Shown: piece by piece, positions 46,290 through 57,812 of the stretch | How positions within the stretch are numbered: the stretch's first letter is position 1 | Layout: each line of letters begins with the position of its first letter | From: Lineus longissimus | Taxonomy: Eukaryota; Nemertea; Pilidiophora; Heteronemertea; Lineidae | Assembly (NCBI RefSeq): GCF_910592395.1 | Contig: NC_088325.1 | Location: 11,598,109-11,662,108, forward strand | Length of the DNA stretch: 64,000 nucleotides | Direction of reading: 5' to 3' | Position numbers and translations under genes: made by a program | The notes under the pieces: generated by a model | What the model was told of the DNA's origin: nothing | Databases searched by the model: none | What the model saw: the letters and a program-made list of their open reading frames with translations, nothing else

Positions 46290-49200
46290 GTAAGTCATGC
46301 AGTCAACCTTCGTTCCTCCTACTCAGCCTGGGACTTCTCCTGGTGAAACTCTTACAAAGTAAGTCATGCAGTCAAACTTTCTTTCTCCTACGCAGCCTGG
46401 GACTTCTCCTGATGGAACTCTTACAAAGTAAGTCATGAAGTCAACCTTCCTTCCCCCTACTCAGCCTCGGACCCCTCCTGGTGGAACTCTTACAAAGTAA
46501 GTCATGCAGTAAACCTTCCTTCCTCCTACTCACCCTGGGACCCCTCCTTGTGGAACTCTTACAAAGTAAGTCATGCAGACAACCTTCCTTCCTCCTACTC
46601 AGCCTGAACCCCTCCTTGTGGAACTCTTACAAAGTAAGTCATGCAGACAACCTTCCTTCCTCCTACTCAGCCTGGGACCCCTCCTGGTGGAACTCTTACA
46701 AAGTAAGTCATGAAGTCAACCTTCCTTCCTCCTACTCAGCCTGGGACCCCTCCTGGTGGAACTCTTACATGGTAAGTCATGCAGTCAACCTTCCTTCCCC
46801 CTACTTAGCCTGTGACCCCTCCTGGTGGAACTCTTACATGGTGAGTCATGCAGTCAACCTTCCTTCCCCCTACTTAGCCTGTGACCCCTCCTGGTGGAAC
46901 TCTTACATGGTGAGCTATGAAGTCAACCTTCCTTCTTCCTACTCAGTCTGGGACTTCTCCTGGTGCAACTCTTACATGGTAAGTCATGCAGTCAACCTTC
47001 CTTCCCCCTACTTAGCCTGTGACCCCTCCTGGTGGAACTCTTACATGGTGAGTCATGCAGTCAAATACCCTTCCTCCTACTCGGCCTTGGACTCCTGTTG
47101 GTGCAACTCTTATACATCATGTGCGGCCGACTTGCTTTCCTCCTACCAAGCCTGGGACTCCTTCTTGTGAAACACTTACCTGGTAAGTCATGCACTCAAA
47201 CACCCTTCTTCATACTCGGCCTTGGAGTCCTCCTTGGTGCAATACTTACCTGGTTAGTCATGCAGTCTACCTCTCTTCCTTAAAGCCTTGAGAATTAGCC
47301 CGCTACGTAAATTTGGATACCCAAATCAAATTTCCAGGGGAATCTGCAGCTTCCCTGAAGGAAACAGCCAGCATTGTAAACATCGCATCTACAGTACATG
47401 TATATGAAGTATAGCAACTTAGAGTTCGCCTGTATTAATAAGAAACACACTTCTTTCATAAAATCGCCTAGTGGTCAGTACCAAAGCAGTGGAGTAGGAC
47501 AAGCAACAGGAATTTCGAGTACAAGAAGGAAACATCAACTTGTCTCCCGTTAAGTTGAATTCTGGAACCTCGGATTTTGTCTTAGAGTTCTTCAAAGTGG
47601 GCATATGGATATTTATGTGTTATAGAGTATCGTACCACTCAATCTGTTTCTTGTGGATGTTGATTTGCTCAATTTTCTTTTCAGGTGCTCTTGGAATAAC
47701 TGTAGAAAATAGCCTTAGTAATTCACGTCCACGCCTCGGCGGAACGATAACGCTGGAGTGTAACATTGTTATTGGGACCGCCAAGAGTGTTTCATGGTAC
47801 AAGGACAAAACTGGAAACAACAGTCAAGCAATTTATTTGACGCACAATTGTAGTGTTTTCGCAGACAAGTATAAATCAAGATTAAAAAACGTTCAGTGTG
47901 ATACGCATAATTATAATTTTCAATTAAGTGATGTTCAAATTTCGGACAGCGGGGAGTGGCTGTATGAGGCAGATGGAGAAGTGGCCGAACCAAAGCTGAA
48001 ATTAGATGTTTTAGGTAAGTTGCTTAAAATAGTCGATCAATCCATTCATAGAGGACTTCAGTGGTGGCAGCAAATCTGCTGGGTATTGCACTTTCATGGA
48101 TTAAATTAAATTGGAAATTGAAACACACACACAAATCTTTCCTGGTTTTCAGAAGTGGCTGAAGGAGATAACAACTATTACCTGGGAAAGATTCTAAGCA
48201 ATTGAAGTTCGCCTTTTCGTGAAATAGCACTTTTGGTGTTGATATGATGACATTAACTTTAAAAATATGTTCGCCTCTGTTGAACGACGTCTAATTCCCC
48301 CCCCCCCCCCCCCCCCCGATTAAATTTGCTGAGTGAGCATGGGGCAGGGGGCTTACCAAGGGGAAACGAATCATTTTCATGGTCACAGAATTATAATTTA
48401 TTAGCATGCGATTATCGGGTCATATGACAAAAAAAGTACTGATTGGCAGTCATTCCTTTACCATTGTGTTTTCTCTTCATATCTTTGAGGTCCGTGTCGA
48501 TTTGCCGATGAGAAGAGGCTTTCTCAAAATTGAGGCGTACTCCAAATTTATTACTACATGTAAACACCTATTAATAACAAGTATAATTGATAATAACCAC
48601 ATACATGGCCCGTAGCTTTCAAAGGGCCCGGAATGTCTGTATGATTAACAAAATTGGGACTTTGTTTTCGTAGAAACCATTATTGCTGGTCATTATACCG
48701 ACTGTTTATCACTTTCAGCAGTGATATCATCGCAAATTATGCTCAATCTTTGGTTGGCTATGTCATTTAGGGTTGTGGTTGGGGTTATGAGAGCAATGTT
48801 AAAATGGGTTGATTTGGCAACATAACATCTGCAGGGGGGGGGGGGCATGCTGAATATATGGTGTTGTTGTACTCCTGATTCCAACTTTAATTTATTAGTA
48901 TCCGATGGGATACACTGATTAGTACAAAATGTAAATGAGCTCAAGACACAAACAATTTAAAATGCTGTCTTTTGCCTTGATGTTTGTAGTGATATTCAAG
49001 CTACTAGATTATCTGAATGGCAGTACAAACTCTGCGTTCGCCTGGTTATTAGAGCAGATCTGCCCGCAGCTGTAGTTTTAACCTTAAGAATTCTTTCTGA
49101 TTATACGTCGCTCTAGTCGATAATCTACCAGTGGGGGAGGGGGGGGGGGTCACAGTTCTCAAATAACATTATTTTGATATTCATTCGTCGAAGGGTTACT

Positions 49201-52200
49201 GAGGATTTTGTAAGTCACAAATTACTCTTATTTTACAGCGTCCAACACAAGTGACTTAAGCAATAGTGTGCCTATAAACACCACAGGTGAGTAGTTGGTC
49301 CAAAGAACATTATTTTGATATTCATTCGTCAAAGGGTTAATAAGGATTTTGTAAGTCACAAATTACTCTTATTTTACAGCATCCTACACAAGTGACTTAA
49401 GCAATAAATTATAATGAAAGACTCTGGTGTAACTAAATCATACTCAATGGGGGGGGGGGGGTCCACGGTTCTCAAAAAAAATTATTGTGATAATCATTCG
49501 TCAAAGGGTTAATGAGGATTTTGTTAGTCACAATTTACTCTTATTTTACAGCGTCCTACACAAGTGATTTAAGCAATAGTGTATCAGTAAACACCAAAGG
49601 TGAGTAGTTGTTTTGTGTCCGCTTTTTGACAGGCTTTCAATAAATCATATTGAAAGACTCTGGTGTAACTGAATTATACCCAATGGGAGGGGGGGGGGGT
49701 CACCGTTTTCAAAGAACATTATTTTGATATTCATTCGTCAAAGGGTTAATGAGGATTTTGTTAGTCACAACTTACTCTTATTTTACAGCGTCCTACACAA
49801 GTGACTTAAGCAATAGCGTATTAGCAAACACCAAAGGTGAGTAGTTGTTTTGTGTCCGCTTGTTGACAGGCTTTCAATAAATTATATTGAAAGACTTTGG
49901 TGTAACTAAACTGTGCTATGTGTGAGATCAAATCATTGATAGTATGGTTACATACCAGGACCAAGGATCTGTTGAAAGAACCTCACATGCCACAGACTCT
50001 AAAACCCTTTACTGCTGCAAGCTCAATATTTTGAGAGACAGGCGTGAAATATATACAGGCGGCGTGGCCAAATGTACTGTAATTTACAGAATGATGTGCG
50101 ACATCGCGCTAAATCTTACGATTGTCAACTGGTGCTTGACCAATTGACAACGAAAATTGGGAATTTATAACTGAAATCAAGAAGAATAAATGTACGCACT
50201 TTTGCGCAAACTTGTTTTAGGAATTACACAGATTAGCCAGAGTGCGATCAGGATTCCGAACAAGGCAGTAGCCAAATCGGCGGATGACCATGCAGGCGAA
50301 ATCTCGTTTTCGCATCAAGTCGCAATTCAGGGATCCTTGTCTCATAGACTGATCACTTATCCAGTATTATGGTCTATAGATGTGCCTAAACCTCTGTTGA
50401 TACATCAATTCATGGAGACCAATTAAATTTTGCAGAAGCAACCCATAGCTCGAAAGAAACAAACAAAACTTTTAAAGTTGGCATCGGTTTCATCGCTGTA
50501 GGGGGCTCACTGGTGGTCATCAGCATTGTCATCGGCATCGTCATAATCGTTATCAAACACAAGAAGTCCAGTGGCAAAAAAAGGGTAAGTCACAATTTTC
50601 ATTTTTGAGCACAAAAGGCCCTTCCTCAGATACGTCTGTACCACCTAGGGTCGGGAAAACGAACCATCTATTGAATTTCAGGCCGATCCGATATCCTATA
50701 CAGGGTGGTCCAGAAAAATGACGATATTGGTATCATTCTTCTTCTAGAAAGATTCCCCATCCACTGGTCTCAATTGGATTTCGCATTCTGCAAAACAGGT
50801 CATCCGACGGGCTTCAATGTTCTGTCACATGTATAATGGGGTTGGATGCCCTATGGATGCCCTATTGACTTTGGCCCGATCTGAAATTCAAGATGGCTAT
50901 CTGGCTGCCACAGCAGTGGTCTTCCGCCATATATCAAAGTCATACCCGCGATGCACTGGCATAATGGAAAAGCTGCAATATCCAATGACAGAAACGGATG
51001 ACGTATCGCTCCACACCTAGACCAAGCAACCATGAATTACCAGTCATTTTGCGATGCTATACCTTAGGCTTGGAGGAGGGAGCAACGGGGACTTGCTGTG
51101 CTCTGTTTTTCATATGAATTCGTCATTTCAAATCGCTATGCAAATGTCTTATTTCGGCTCCTTTACTCTAATGCATTCCTCCTTTCTTCAGGTGATGATC
51201 AGGAATCGCAAGAGTAAGTACGGTTAAAATATCACAGTGAGTCTACAAAGACAAAACGTGTTAAATTGCATCCTGGCATAACCAGTGGTTTTCAATATAC
51301 TCCGCCTAGTGTCGATCAGGATGGATAAATTGATGAATAAGTCAGCATTTCTGCACTCCACCCAAATCCCTCCATTTGACATATGTGACTGTAACTTCAA
51401 GCAAAATGTTCCGTGGCAAATTTTCTTCCCTGTAACTGCTGGGATTTTTTTCTGAAGGGGGTCTAGTAAAAAATGATGAGAGGCTTGTTTTTGATTGATC
51501 ATCTAGATGCTCAAATTTATCATGATTGGTGTGATTTTCTTTGAAAGGCGCATGAATTTTGTCATAATTTCTACCATTTGTATCAATCACCTTGCTACAA
51601 AAAATTAGCATCTTCTATGTCAGAATTTTAAGGACCATTCATCGCCCCGGCTGATCATTCACTTGATATAGTACTGACTTGCCTCTGCATACGTACCGTA
51701 CCCTATTCTTATCCTGGTGACTAAGGCGTTCTTCCGAATGCATGTTTTAAGCATATTTTGTTTTTAATTGTTTCCGTAGCAATGTGGTAACTGGCCAGTC
51801 AGCCCTATTAGGAGGTCAAGTCAATCATGCGATGCGTCTCTCCCTTCCACGTTCAGAATGCGACCCTAATGAAAATCGCAAAGTTGCAAAATGTAAGTTC
51901 TGCCACTGGATGAGTTAGATATACACTTTGCTCGCCACTGCCATGACTCTGAGAGGAATTCATAGAAATTAGACATTGCTCGCATTACCTAATGATGTGC
52001 ATCGGGCTAAATTTCAATGGGAAATTGGGAAAAAAATGTCAAAATGAAAATTTGAAATTGATCCGCAATCGAACTTCAAAAATATGTACATGTATTTGTT
52101 TTCTTGAGACATGTAAAAATTTGGAAATCGTCTATCATTTTTCTTCCCTAACCAGTAAAAATAAATTTTCCAGCAAAACTCCGAACGCCTGATGTCGTGT

Positions 52201-53297
52201 CGGACACGAATCAGTACGCCGAGAGTGCGGCTCTCCACGTGCCCGTCGGCAAGAACGGGAGTCAGAAGAAGGTTCGCCCGACATTGCTCAGGCCGACACA
52301 GCCAGCTAGTCCTGCTAAGGAACATCTATACGGGAATGTGAAAAGGAAGATCCAGCCACAGCAAAAGAGTGGCAGTGGAGGTGTACCGAAGGTGAGTTGA
52401 CCCTCAAGTGACCTGCGATGTCCTGAAAATATGAAACACAGTAACTCAATTTTTGGAGCCAAATATATACATGTATATATACATTTGTTTCTGGCACCTA
52501 TTGAATAGTCGGCCTTTCACAGGCCTATGAGACAGTACAGAATATTACTCGATAAAACTTCGTTTCTCACACGATAAATTATTTCAACATATTTTGCAAC
52601 ACGTCTGGCAATACAAGAGTTCTTGAGCATAGTTTAATGAATGATGACCTCCTACAGCTCAGTATCCCCTTTAGCACATAGCACTAACAATAGAAATGCC
52701 TCATATCCGTAAATTTTGGAAGATAGCCTAATGCAAACATCCTGGCACCAGTTGTTGTAAATACTCAGCCTCTCGGTATTTCAGTCATAGGAGTAAAAAG
52801 CCTGATCTCAGGATGAATGTAACTCCTGACGGTTGTTATTTAGGCGGATTACGAAAATCGTATTTTGAAATTGCATGAAATTGCAATTTAGGCGTGACCT
52901 TTATCAAACGTTTTGACAACCCTCGAACAGTAATTTTAATTCTATATATTTTCAGTGAAAACACGAACAACATAAAATCAACAGGCACCCAAATATATGT
53001 CCTGGTTTATGGTAATACCAATAGATCGTATAGTATTGTCGCACATCTAGCAAGGTGCTTAAGTCCAGTCTAAGATTCAAGATGTGTGCAACAACAGTTA
53101 CTGAGGTCTCCATCTGTTTTTTTCAGCCAATTGGAGTGGATGGCACAGTGTACGCGAAACTTTCGTTCCAACCTGCTAAACACGACCATCGTGTAAGGCG
53201 GACTGAAGAGCCATCACCATACTCAACTGTCGATTTCAGCCGAAAGGCGCCGCCTTTGGAAGAGGAAGAAGAAGTACTTGTGCAGTACATTACTTAG
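46214..53297 (+). CDS. Gene D: one-Ig-domain transmembrane receptor with tyrosine-motif tail
   Basis: Exons: signal 46214-46289, Ig 47685-48014, stalk 49239-49286, 49552-49599 and 49789-49836, membrane 50436-50584, microexon 51192-51213, tail 52174-52391, last 53127-53297. All phases fit; the sum is 1110 nt, coding 369 residues. Order: signal 1-25, Ig 26-135, stalk 136-183, helix about 198-223, tail 224-369. Tail tyrosines: NQYAES, HLYGNV, TVYAKL, SPYSTV, VQYIT. Unlike gene C, the 22-nt microexon must be included. The Ig domain differs strongly from B and C and lacks the F-strand Cys. Likely a type I surface receptor; partner unknown. Confidence 0.8.
46290..47278 (+). repeat. 69-bp array of signal-exon copies (gene D)
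   Basis: The longest array, about 14 further copies. Donors at 46290, 46359, 46428, 46497, 46566, 46634, 46703, 46772, 46841, 46910, 46979, 47048 and 47183. One 68-bp unit (46567-46634) shifts the frame, which creates the 229-codon artefact frame at 46481-47170. Confidence 0.88.
47685..48014 (+). CDS. Gene D Ig exon, lacking the F-strand Cys
   Basis: 330 nt, phase 1-1. Keeps LECNI, VSWYKDK and the extra Cys pair (HNCSVF, VQCDTH), but the F strand reads SDSGEWLYEADG: the canonical Cys is Tyr. The C'-C'' loop reads TGNNSQAI, where B has NDTRKTV. Possible N-glycosylation at NNS and NCS. Confidence 0.85.
48015..49238 (+). other. Gene D intron between Ig exon and stalk array
   Basis: Poly-C tract of 21 (48297-48317) and poly-G runs near 48834 and 49140. 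No Ig2 or Ig3 exon. Confidence 0.6.
49239..49836 (+). repeat. Stalk microexon array of gene D, four copies
   Basis: Intact microexons at 49239-49286 (NTT type), 49552-49599 and 49789-49836. The copy starting at 49380 is truncated after AGCAAT, the same deletion as in gene C at 32566. Confidence 0.85.
50436..50584 (+). CDS. Gene D transmembrane exon (149 nt, A7 run)
   Basis: As in gene C, but with seven A before the donor, so phase 0 out; the residues read SSGKKR into the microexon. The helix sequence is the same as in gene C. Confidence 0.82.
51192..51213 (+). CDS. Gene D juxtamembrane microexon (22 nt)
   Basis: TTCTTCAG acceptor, GTAAGT donor. Needed for the tail frame in this gene; codes VMIRNRK plus one base. 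Confidence 0.7.
52174..52391 (+). CDS. Gene D cytoplasmic exon (QYAES, LYGNV)
   Basis: 218 nt, phase 1 in and 0 out; like gene A with Glu to Lys (KKV for KEV) and Gly to Ser changes. Confidence 0.75.
53127..53297 (+). CDS. Gene D last coding exon with ITIM-like motifs
   Basis: 171 nt, phase 0, stop TAG; TVYAKL, SPYSTV and VQYIT as in gene A. Confidence 0.78.
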   Translation, partial: PIGVDGTVYAKLSFQPAKHDHRVRRTEEPSPYSTVDFSRKAPPLEEEEEVLVQYIT

Positions 53298-56200
53298 TTA
53301 CGAAATTGGCCTTTGTGCATCTTAATCTCCTGGTGACACATCATACACACGAAGTAATCATTGAAGATTTCCTGTACATGTGTATCTGGCCCATTGAAAT
53401 AGGCTCGGATGCAGCTGTACATCGAGCCTATATGCAATCAAACAATCAGGAATGTAATTCAGATCTCGATGCGACATTTATTACAAGGGGACAGTTGTAT
53501 TTTCTGCATGAAATGCTCTATTTTAGTAACCAGTCTGTGCTCACTTGTTTCAAATCTGTTTCTGCATGTAATTGGATTTTGTGTGCTTAGATGTACAGTG
53601 CTTATAGAATATGCGCTGATTATATATTCGGTTATATATCACGGCAAAGCTCATTTAAAGGGACCACCTGGGCGAGGGGTAACCTGGCCAGAATAATACG
53701 CCTTCTTGCCATTATGCGTCGCCACTTGTAGTAGCAGACTGATGCTGATCTCTAAATATGATTTTCGTCTGTGTAGCAAGGCATTTTTGAACATGGCTTG
53801 TGGATTTCAGGCAGGCCTTGGCTTACACCCTGTTCTAGTGCATTGTTTACTGCAGTTCAATGAATTTTTAATCACCTTTGAACATTCGGTTTTCTTTTTT
53901 GTTCATTTGAGTTTTATGTACATAAATGTATCACTCAGTGCTTTTACATATTTGTTAATAGGTTACATGTGCAAACATGTTGATGATGTTATAATTATAT
54001 AGTCATGTATATGTAACTAGACACATGAAGTTTGCACTAGATTTGGCCGAAGGAAAAGGTTGGTAAAATGATGAGTTAGGTTCGGAAATGACTATTTGGG
54101 ACAATTTTGAGAACAAAATGGTTTCAAGATTGAAATTCCAGGGGTATTGCCTCCGTAGCCTCCAACGCGCATTGTCTGGAACCTGAGCAATGTCAATACA
54201 TTGAGGTTCAAGATCAAATTATATGCTTGGAAGGAACTTGAGAATCAGAATGCATTGACTTTATGTGAAAAGACCATTTTATGAATTACGTTTTGCATTT
54301 CAAATTGAACCGGATTGTCAAACATTATAAGAAAAAACAACTCAGAAAATTCAGATACGGCTTTGGTCTCGTTTTGGAGACAAACGCCTGCGCTTCACGT
54401 GACGGCAACAACTCTGGCTCGGTGTCTGTTTAAAGCTTAGAAATCATTCAATTTACATTCAATATACATGAACAAGCATCAGTCTATGTATATGTACATG
54501 TATATCATAAATTTCGGTAGTTTTATGGATGGTTTCATGGGCATGGTTTTATGATTTTGGAATGTTCTAAGGTTAGAACCAACTCTGAGATACAGGTTTT
54601 TGATACTCCTACTATACCTCGTATATAGAAATTTGAGATATCGAGAGGAGGAGTAGATTGAACACAACTGGTGCCAGGATGACGACGTGCCGGTTGTACA
54701 CTAATCTAAAAATCTAAATCTAATCTAAATCTTTCCAGTCTAGTGACTTTTTGTTAAGTTTGTTCAAGATGTGAAGGCCTCGTTTATTAAGGGTTTTGTT
54801 CATGTTCGTTATAATTGTATGTATTTTGTACCTTGTGATGTTGGTAATAATGTAATGGATATTTTTGTGTTACACGAAAATCAATCGATGCATACGAAAT
54901 AGAAAAAATGCATCAATGTAAAATATTACCCGGTGATTGTTTATTTGTGTGTATGGAAAATATGACATCTTAGATAGTTGCATTATTTTATTTTTCGTTT
55001 CATAAGTGTGCCTGTCAGTTGAGTTTTCATTAAGGGGCAACTTATTGATGTTATTGAGTAGTATCATTTTAGATATTTTGTTATACACATTTTGTAACTT
55101 GTTACACGGGTTTTAAAAACTCTGGAAATTTTTTTATTTTGTGTCAGTCCGAACGATTCCAAAGACAGTATTTGTAAGATATTATCCCTATCGTTTGTTA
55201 GGTCGTGATTTCAAGATTTCGATTTTTGCGGATCTGTTTCCGAAATAAAACATTGGTTGTACATGTATTTTAACACTGGTTAACCGCATGCAATAAACAT
55301 GTGTAGATAATTTACATTTGTCTTCGTTTTGTCCTTTAGTTGATATATGTGCTTTTATTTTAGCTTGGACAACTTGCGTATGGGATATATGTGGCGAGGA
55401 GGATAAAACCCCTGCTTGCCACTAAATGACTTCACTGGGCAGTTATCATGGATTGACGAATCTGTGCAGTTTGCAATTGACGAACTCATAAACGGGCGAA
55501 AGACAGTAATAGGCAGTTTTCGGGAAACCCCAGGAACGGGAACATAAGCGTGTCGAACAGTGGGACAGGCGGTCGCGTTGGCGTTTCGGCAACTTTGTAC
55601 ATCCCCTGAAACGCCAAAGTGACCGATTATCCCATTGTTTCGCCTCCTCATGATGTCAAACAATGGGAAAGGTGTTCACGTTGGCGTTTCGGGATATCTT
55701 CCAAAGCTCCCAACTATACAGTGCCTTCTTTGGGTCCAATAAAAGGCATTATACGGCGCCACCAGTTGATTATCATACCACACATACTGTGTTAACTGTT
55801 CGCAAGGGAGAAAAACCACTTGCGGCGCAACCAACATTGGTGTATGACTGCTCCGAAACAAAGGATGCAATACATATCAATACATTGAGGGTCAAGATGG
55901 AGAGTCTGAGGCCTTATCAATGTTTCAACTAAATGATGATTTATTTTTTTGGGGGGGGGGGGGGGGTCACAATTACGCTAGCAAAATCATTTTCTTTGTG
56001 TATACTTTTATTCTGAAAAGTCGTCGGACTTTTGTCGGGGGTCATAGGCCTTCCCATATTTGAATCTACCACCTTCTCACTTTCCTAGGGCCTTGCTGGC
56101 TGAATTTTTAGGCCATTGTGCTTGGCTTCGGCTTCAGTTATCAGAAAAGAAAATGTCGAATACCATTCGAAAGCGTGGCTTTCTCTCCCGAAATTTTAAT

Positions 56201-56466
56201 ATCATGCCATTATTCTTGTAAGATAACATCCAAAATTATCTTTTTTCGGTAGAGTGTGAAGTAAAGTACGTGCGGGCTCGATATGGCTCATGTCATTATG
56301 TCAAATACATGTACTTTGATTCACAATTATCAACATTGCCCACAAGCTCGCACTCTCATGGAAGGGAATGAAATGAAAAGTAGCTGGTGTGATGGAATTA
56401 TGCCTTGACGTATAAACGAAATCCTTTGTTGATGCGGCCTAGCGTTAGTTCAAGAACTTTAGTTCT
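53298..56466. repeat. 3' flank of gene D (duplicated block, shortened)
   Basis: Parallel to 2763-7635, but about 0.9 kb matching 4684-5625 is missing (join near 55222), and there are other deletions near 55870 and 56290. The MITE-like copy is at about 55510-55715. Similarity ends near 56466. Confidence 0.6.
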
Positions 56467-56743
56467 AGATCGCAACGTACACAAAATTAGTTTCTTTTCT
56501 ACTGAGTTTTATCCGTATACGTATAAGGATCTGTGATAAGTCGCATTTCTCAACCACCCTATATCGGTCTTTATATCGATTTAAAGCAAACAACTATTAA
56601 ACCATAGTATAGCAAATTAAATTGCACCCACGACTGTCACACAAGGCAGCCGTTGCGCTCATTTTCCCCGTCAGACCGTTCGTTGGCTTCCTCCGGCTGC
56701 ACTTGTGCTCGGGTTAGTTATTCAGTCAGGTTTTTACTTCAAG

Positions 56744-56749
56744 TATAAA
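56744..56749 (+). promoter_or_regulatory. TATA box candidate of the PAN-domain gene
   Basis: TATAAA in AAGTATAAAGC, 55 bases before the ATG at 56805. The spacing allows a transcription start near 56775 and a short leader. Not tested. Confidence 0.4.
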
Positions 56750-56804
56750 GCTTGTATCGGAATTCGCTATTGAACTTTGCTGCCTTGACACAAAGTTTGA
56801 CAAA

Positions 56805-57122
56805 ATGGCGTGGAATTTGAGATCGCCTACGTTGCTCGCGCTGATCATTTTGTTGTTCTTTCAAATCTTTTCAACAATTCATGGATACTGTGGCGGCTTC
56901 AAGAGGGAGTGCGAAACATGCACGGACAAGAGGTTTGAAAGTGCAGGAAGTTTAATCAAAAAGCTGCCTGATATTGCGGAGAAGAAAGTCTGTGCAAAAA
57001 AGTGTCTCAAACTGGCTGACTGTCTGTCGTTCAACTTCAACGAGGGAACGAAAGAGTGCGAGTTGAATGATGCAACCTCGACTTCCTTGAAAACAGATTT
57101 GGGATGGGAGTACTTTAAAAAG
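56805..57122 (+). CDS. Gene E, first exon: secreted or surface protein with PAN/Apple-like domain
   Basis: ATG in a good context (ACAAAATGG). Residues 1-25 form a signal peptide (core LLALIILLFFQIFST), followed by a cysteine-rich domain. The spacing of Cys residues (CGGF, CETC, VCAKKCLKLADCLSFNFN, CELND) and GWEYFKK fit a PAN/Apple module, known for protein or sugar binding. The exon ends at AAAAAG|GTGAGC, phase 0 after 106 residues; the open frame beyond to 57242 is intron. The following exons are not found in the window before the receptor flank resumes, so the gene may continue to the right or be truncated. Unrelated to the Ig genes by sequence. Confidence 0.7.
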
Positions 57123-57812
57123 GTGAGCATTTTTCATTTTGTACCAGACAAGTGTGAAGACAAACACTTGAAAGAGTCCTTGGCCTGGTTGTTCAAACCA
57201 AAGTTTGTCACTAACGCTGGCGTAACCTTAAATTGGCGCTAAGAGAGCCTTCAAAAGTTTTAGAAAGACTCTGTTAAACATTTCCAACATTTTGGTCCAA
57301 ACACGAATTCATTCACCGACGCACGACCATCAGCGTCCGCGTTAAGTATTACTAGGGAGTTTTTCCTAAAGCCCCGAAACGCCAGTGTGAATGCCTCTCC
57401 CAATGTTCGATCCGCTGATAAAAATGTCAAAAGGATCATAGGCATATCCCTTTGTTCGACTTCGTTATCAGGAGGTCAAACAATGAGATAGGCGTTCACG
57501 TTGGCGTTTCGGGGATTTGCGAAAACTCCCTATTGTCTAAACAACATCAATACTGCATTTGATATTCAGTACGTATTCAAGCATTTGGATATTTTCTAAT
57601 TCCATTACAAATTTCAAATTTTTAACGAACGGCGTTGGTTTTTGATAGTCGGTAAGCCAGCAATCAACCCTTTGACATTCAAGGTATTTCCACAGGAAAG
57701 TGTTTGCGTTACCATGAAGACAAAGCACAATTTTACAAATATCGATATAACTTTCCGATGTGCGACAATGAGGCATAAAAGGCTCGGCCCCGGGCACTCA
57801 AGCATCTTTATA
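57123..57812. other. Presumed intron of gene E, with a MITE-like element
   Basis: Apart from the element at 57355-57530 I see no exon, and no second PAN exon. Confidence 0.4.
57355..57530. mobile_element. MITE-like element with 50-bp inverted ends
   Basis: Ends GGGAGTTTT and AAAACTCCC, long imperfect inverted repeats containing CCCCGAAACGCCA, flanked by TA on both sides. Related by its right arm to the elements after genes A, C and D. Confidence 0.65.

Noticed and set aside
46481-47170. 229-codon open frame with repeated WDPSWWNSYKVSH
   Set aside because: It is the 69-bp signal-exon array read in another frame, caused by one 68-bp unit; it sits in an intron and every unit contains splice donors.
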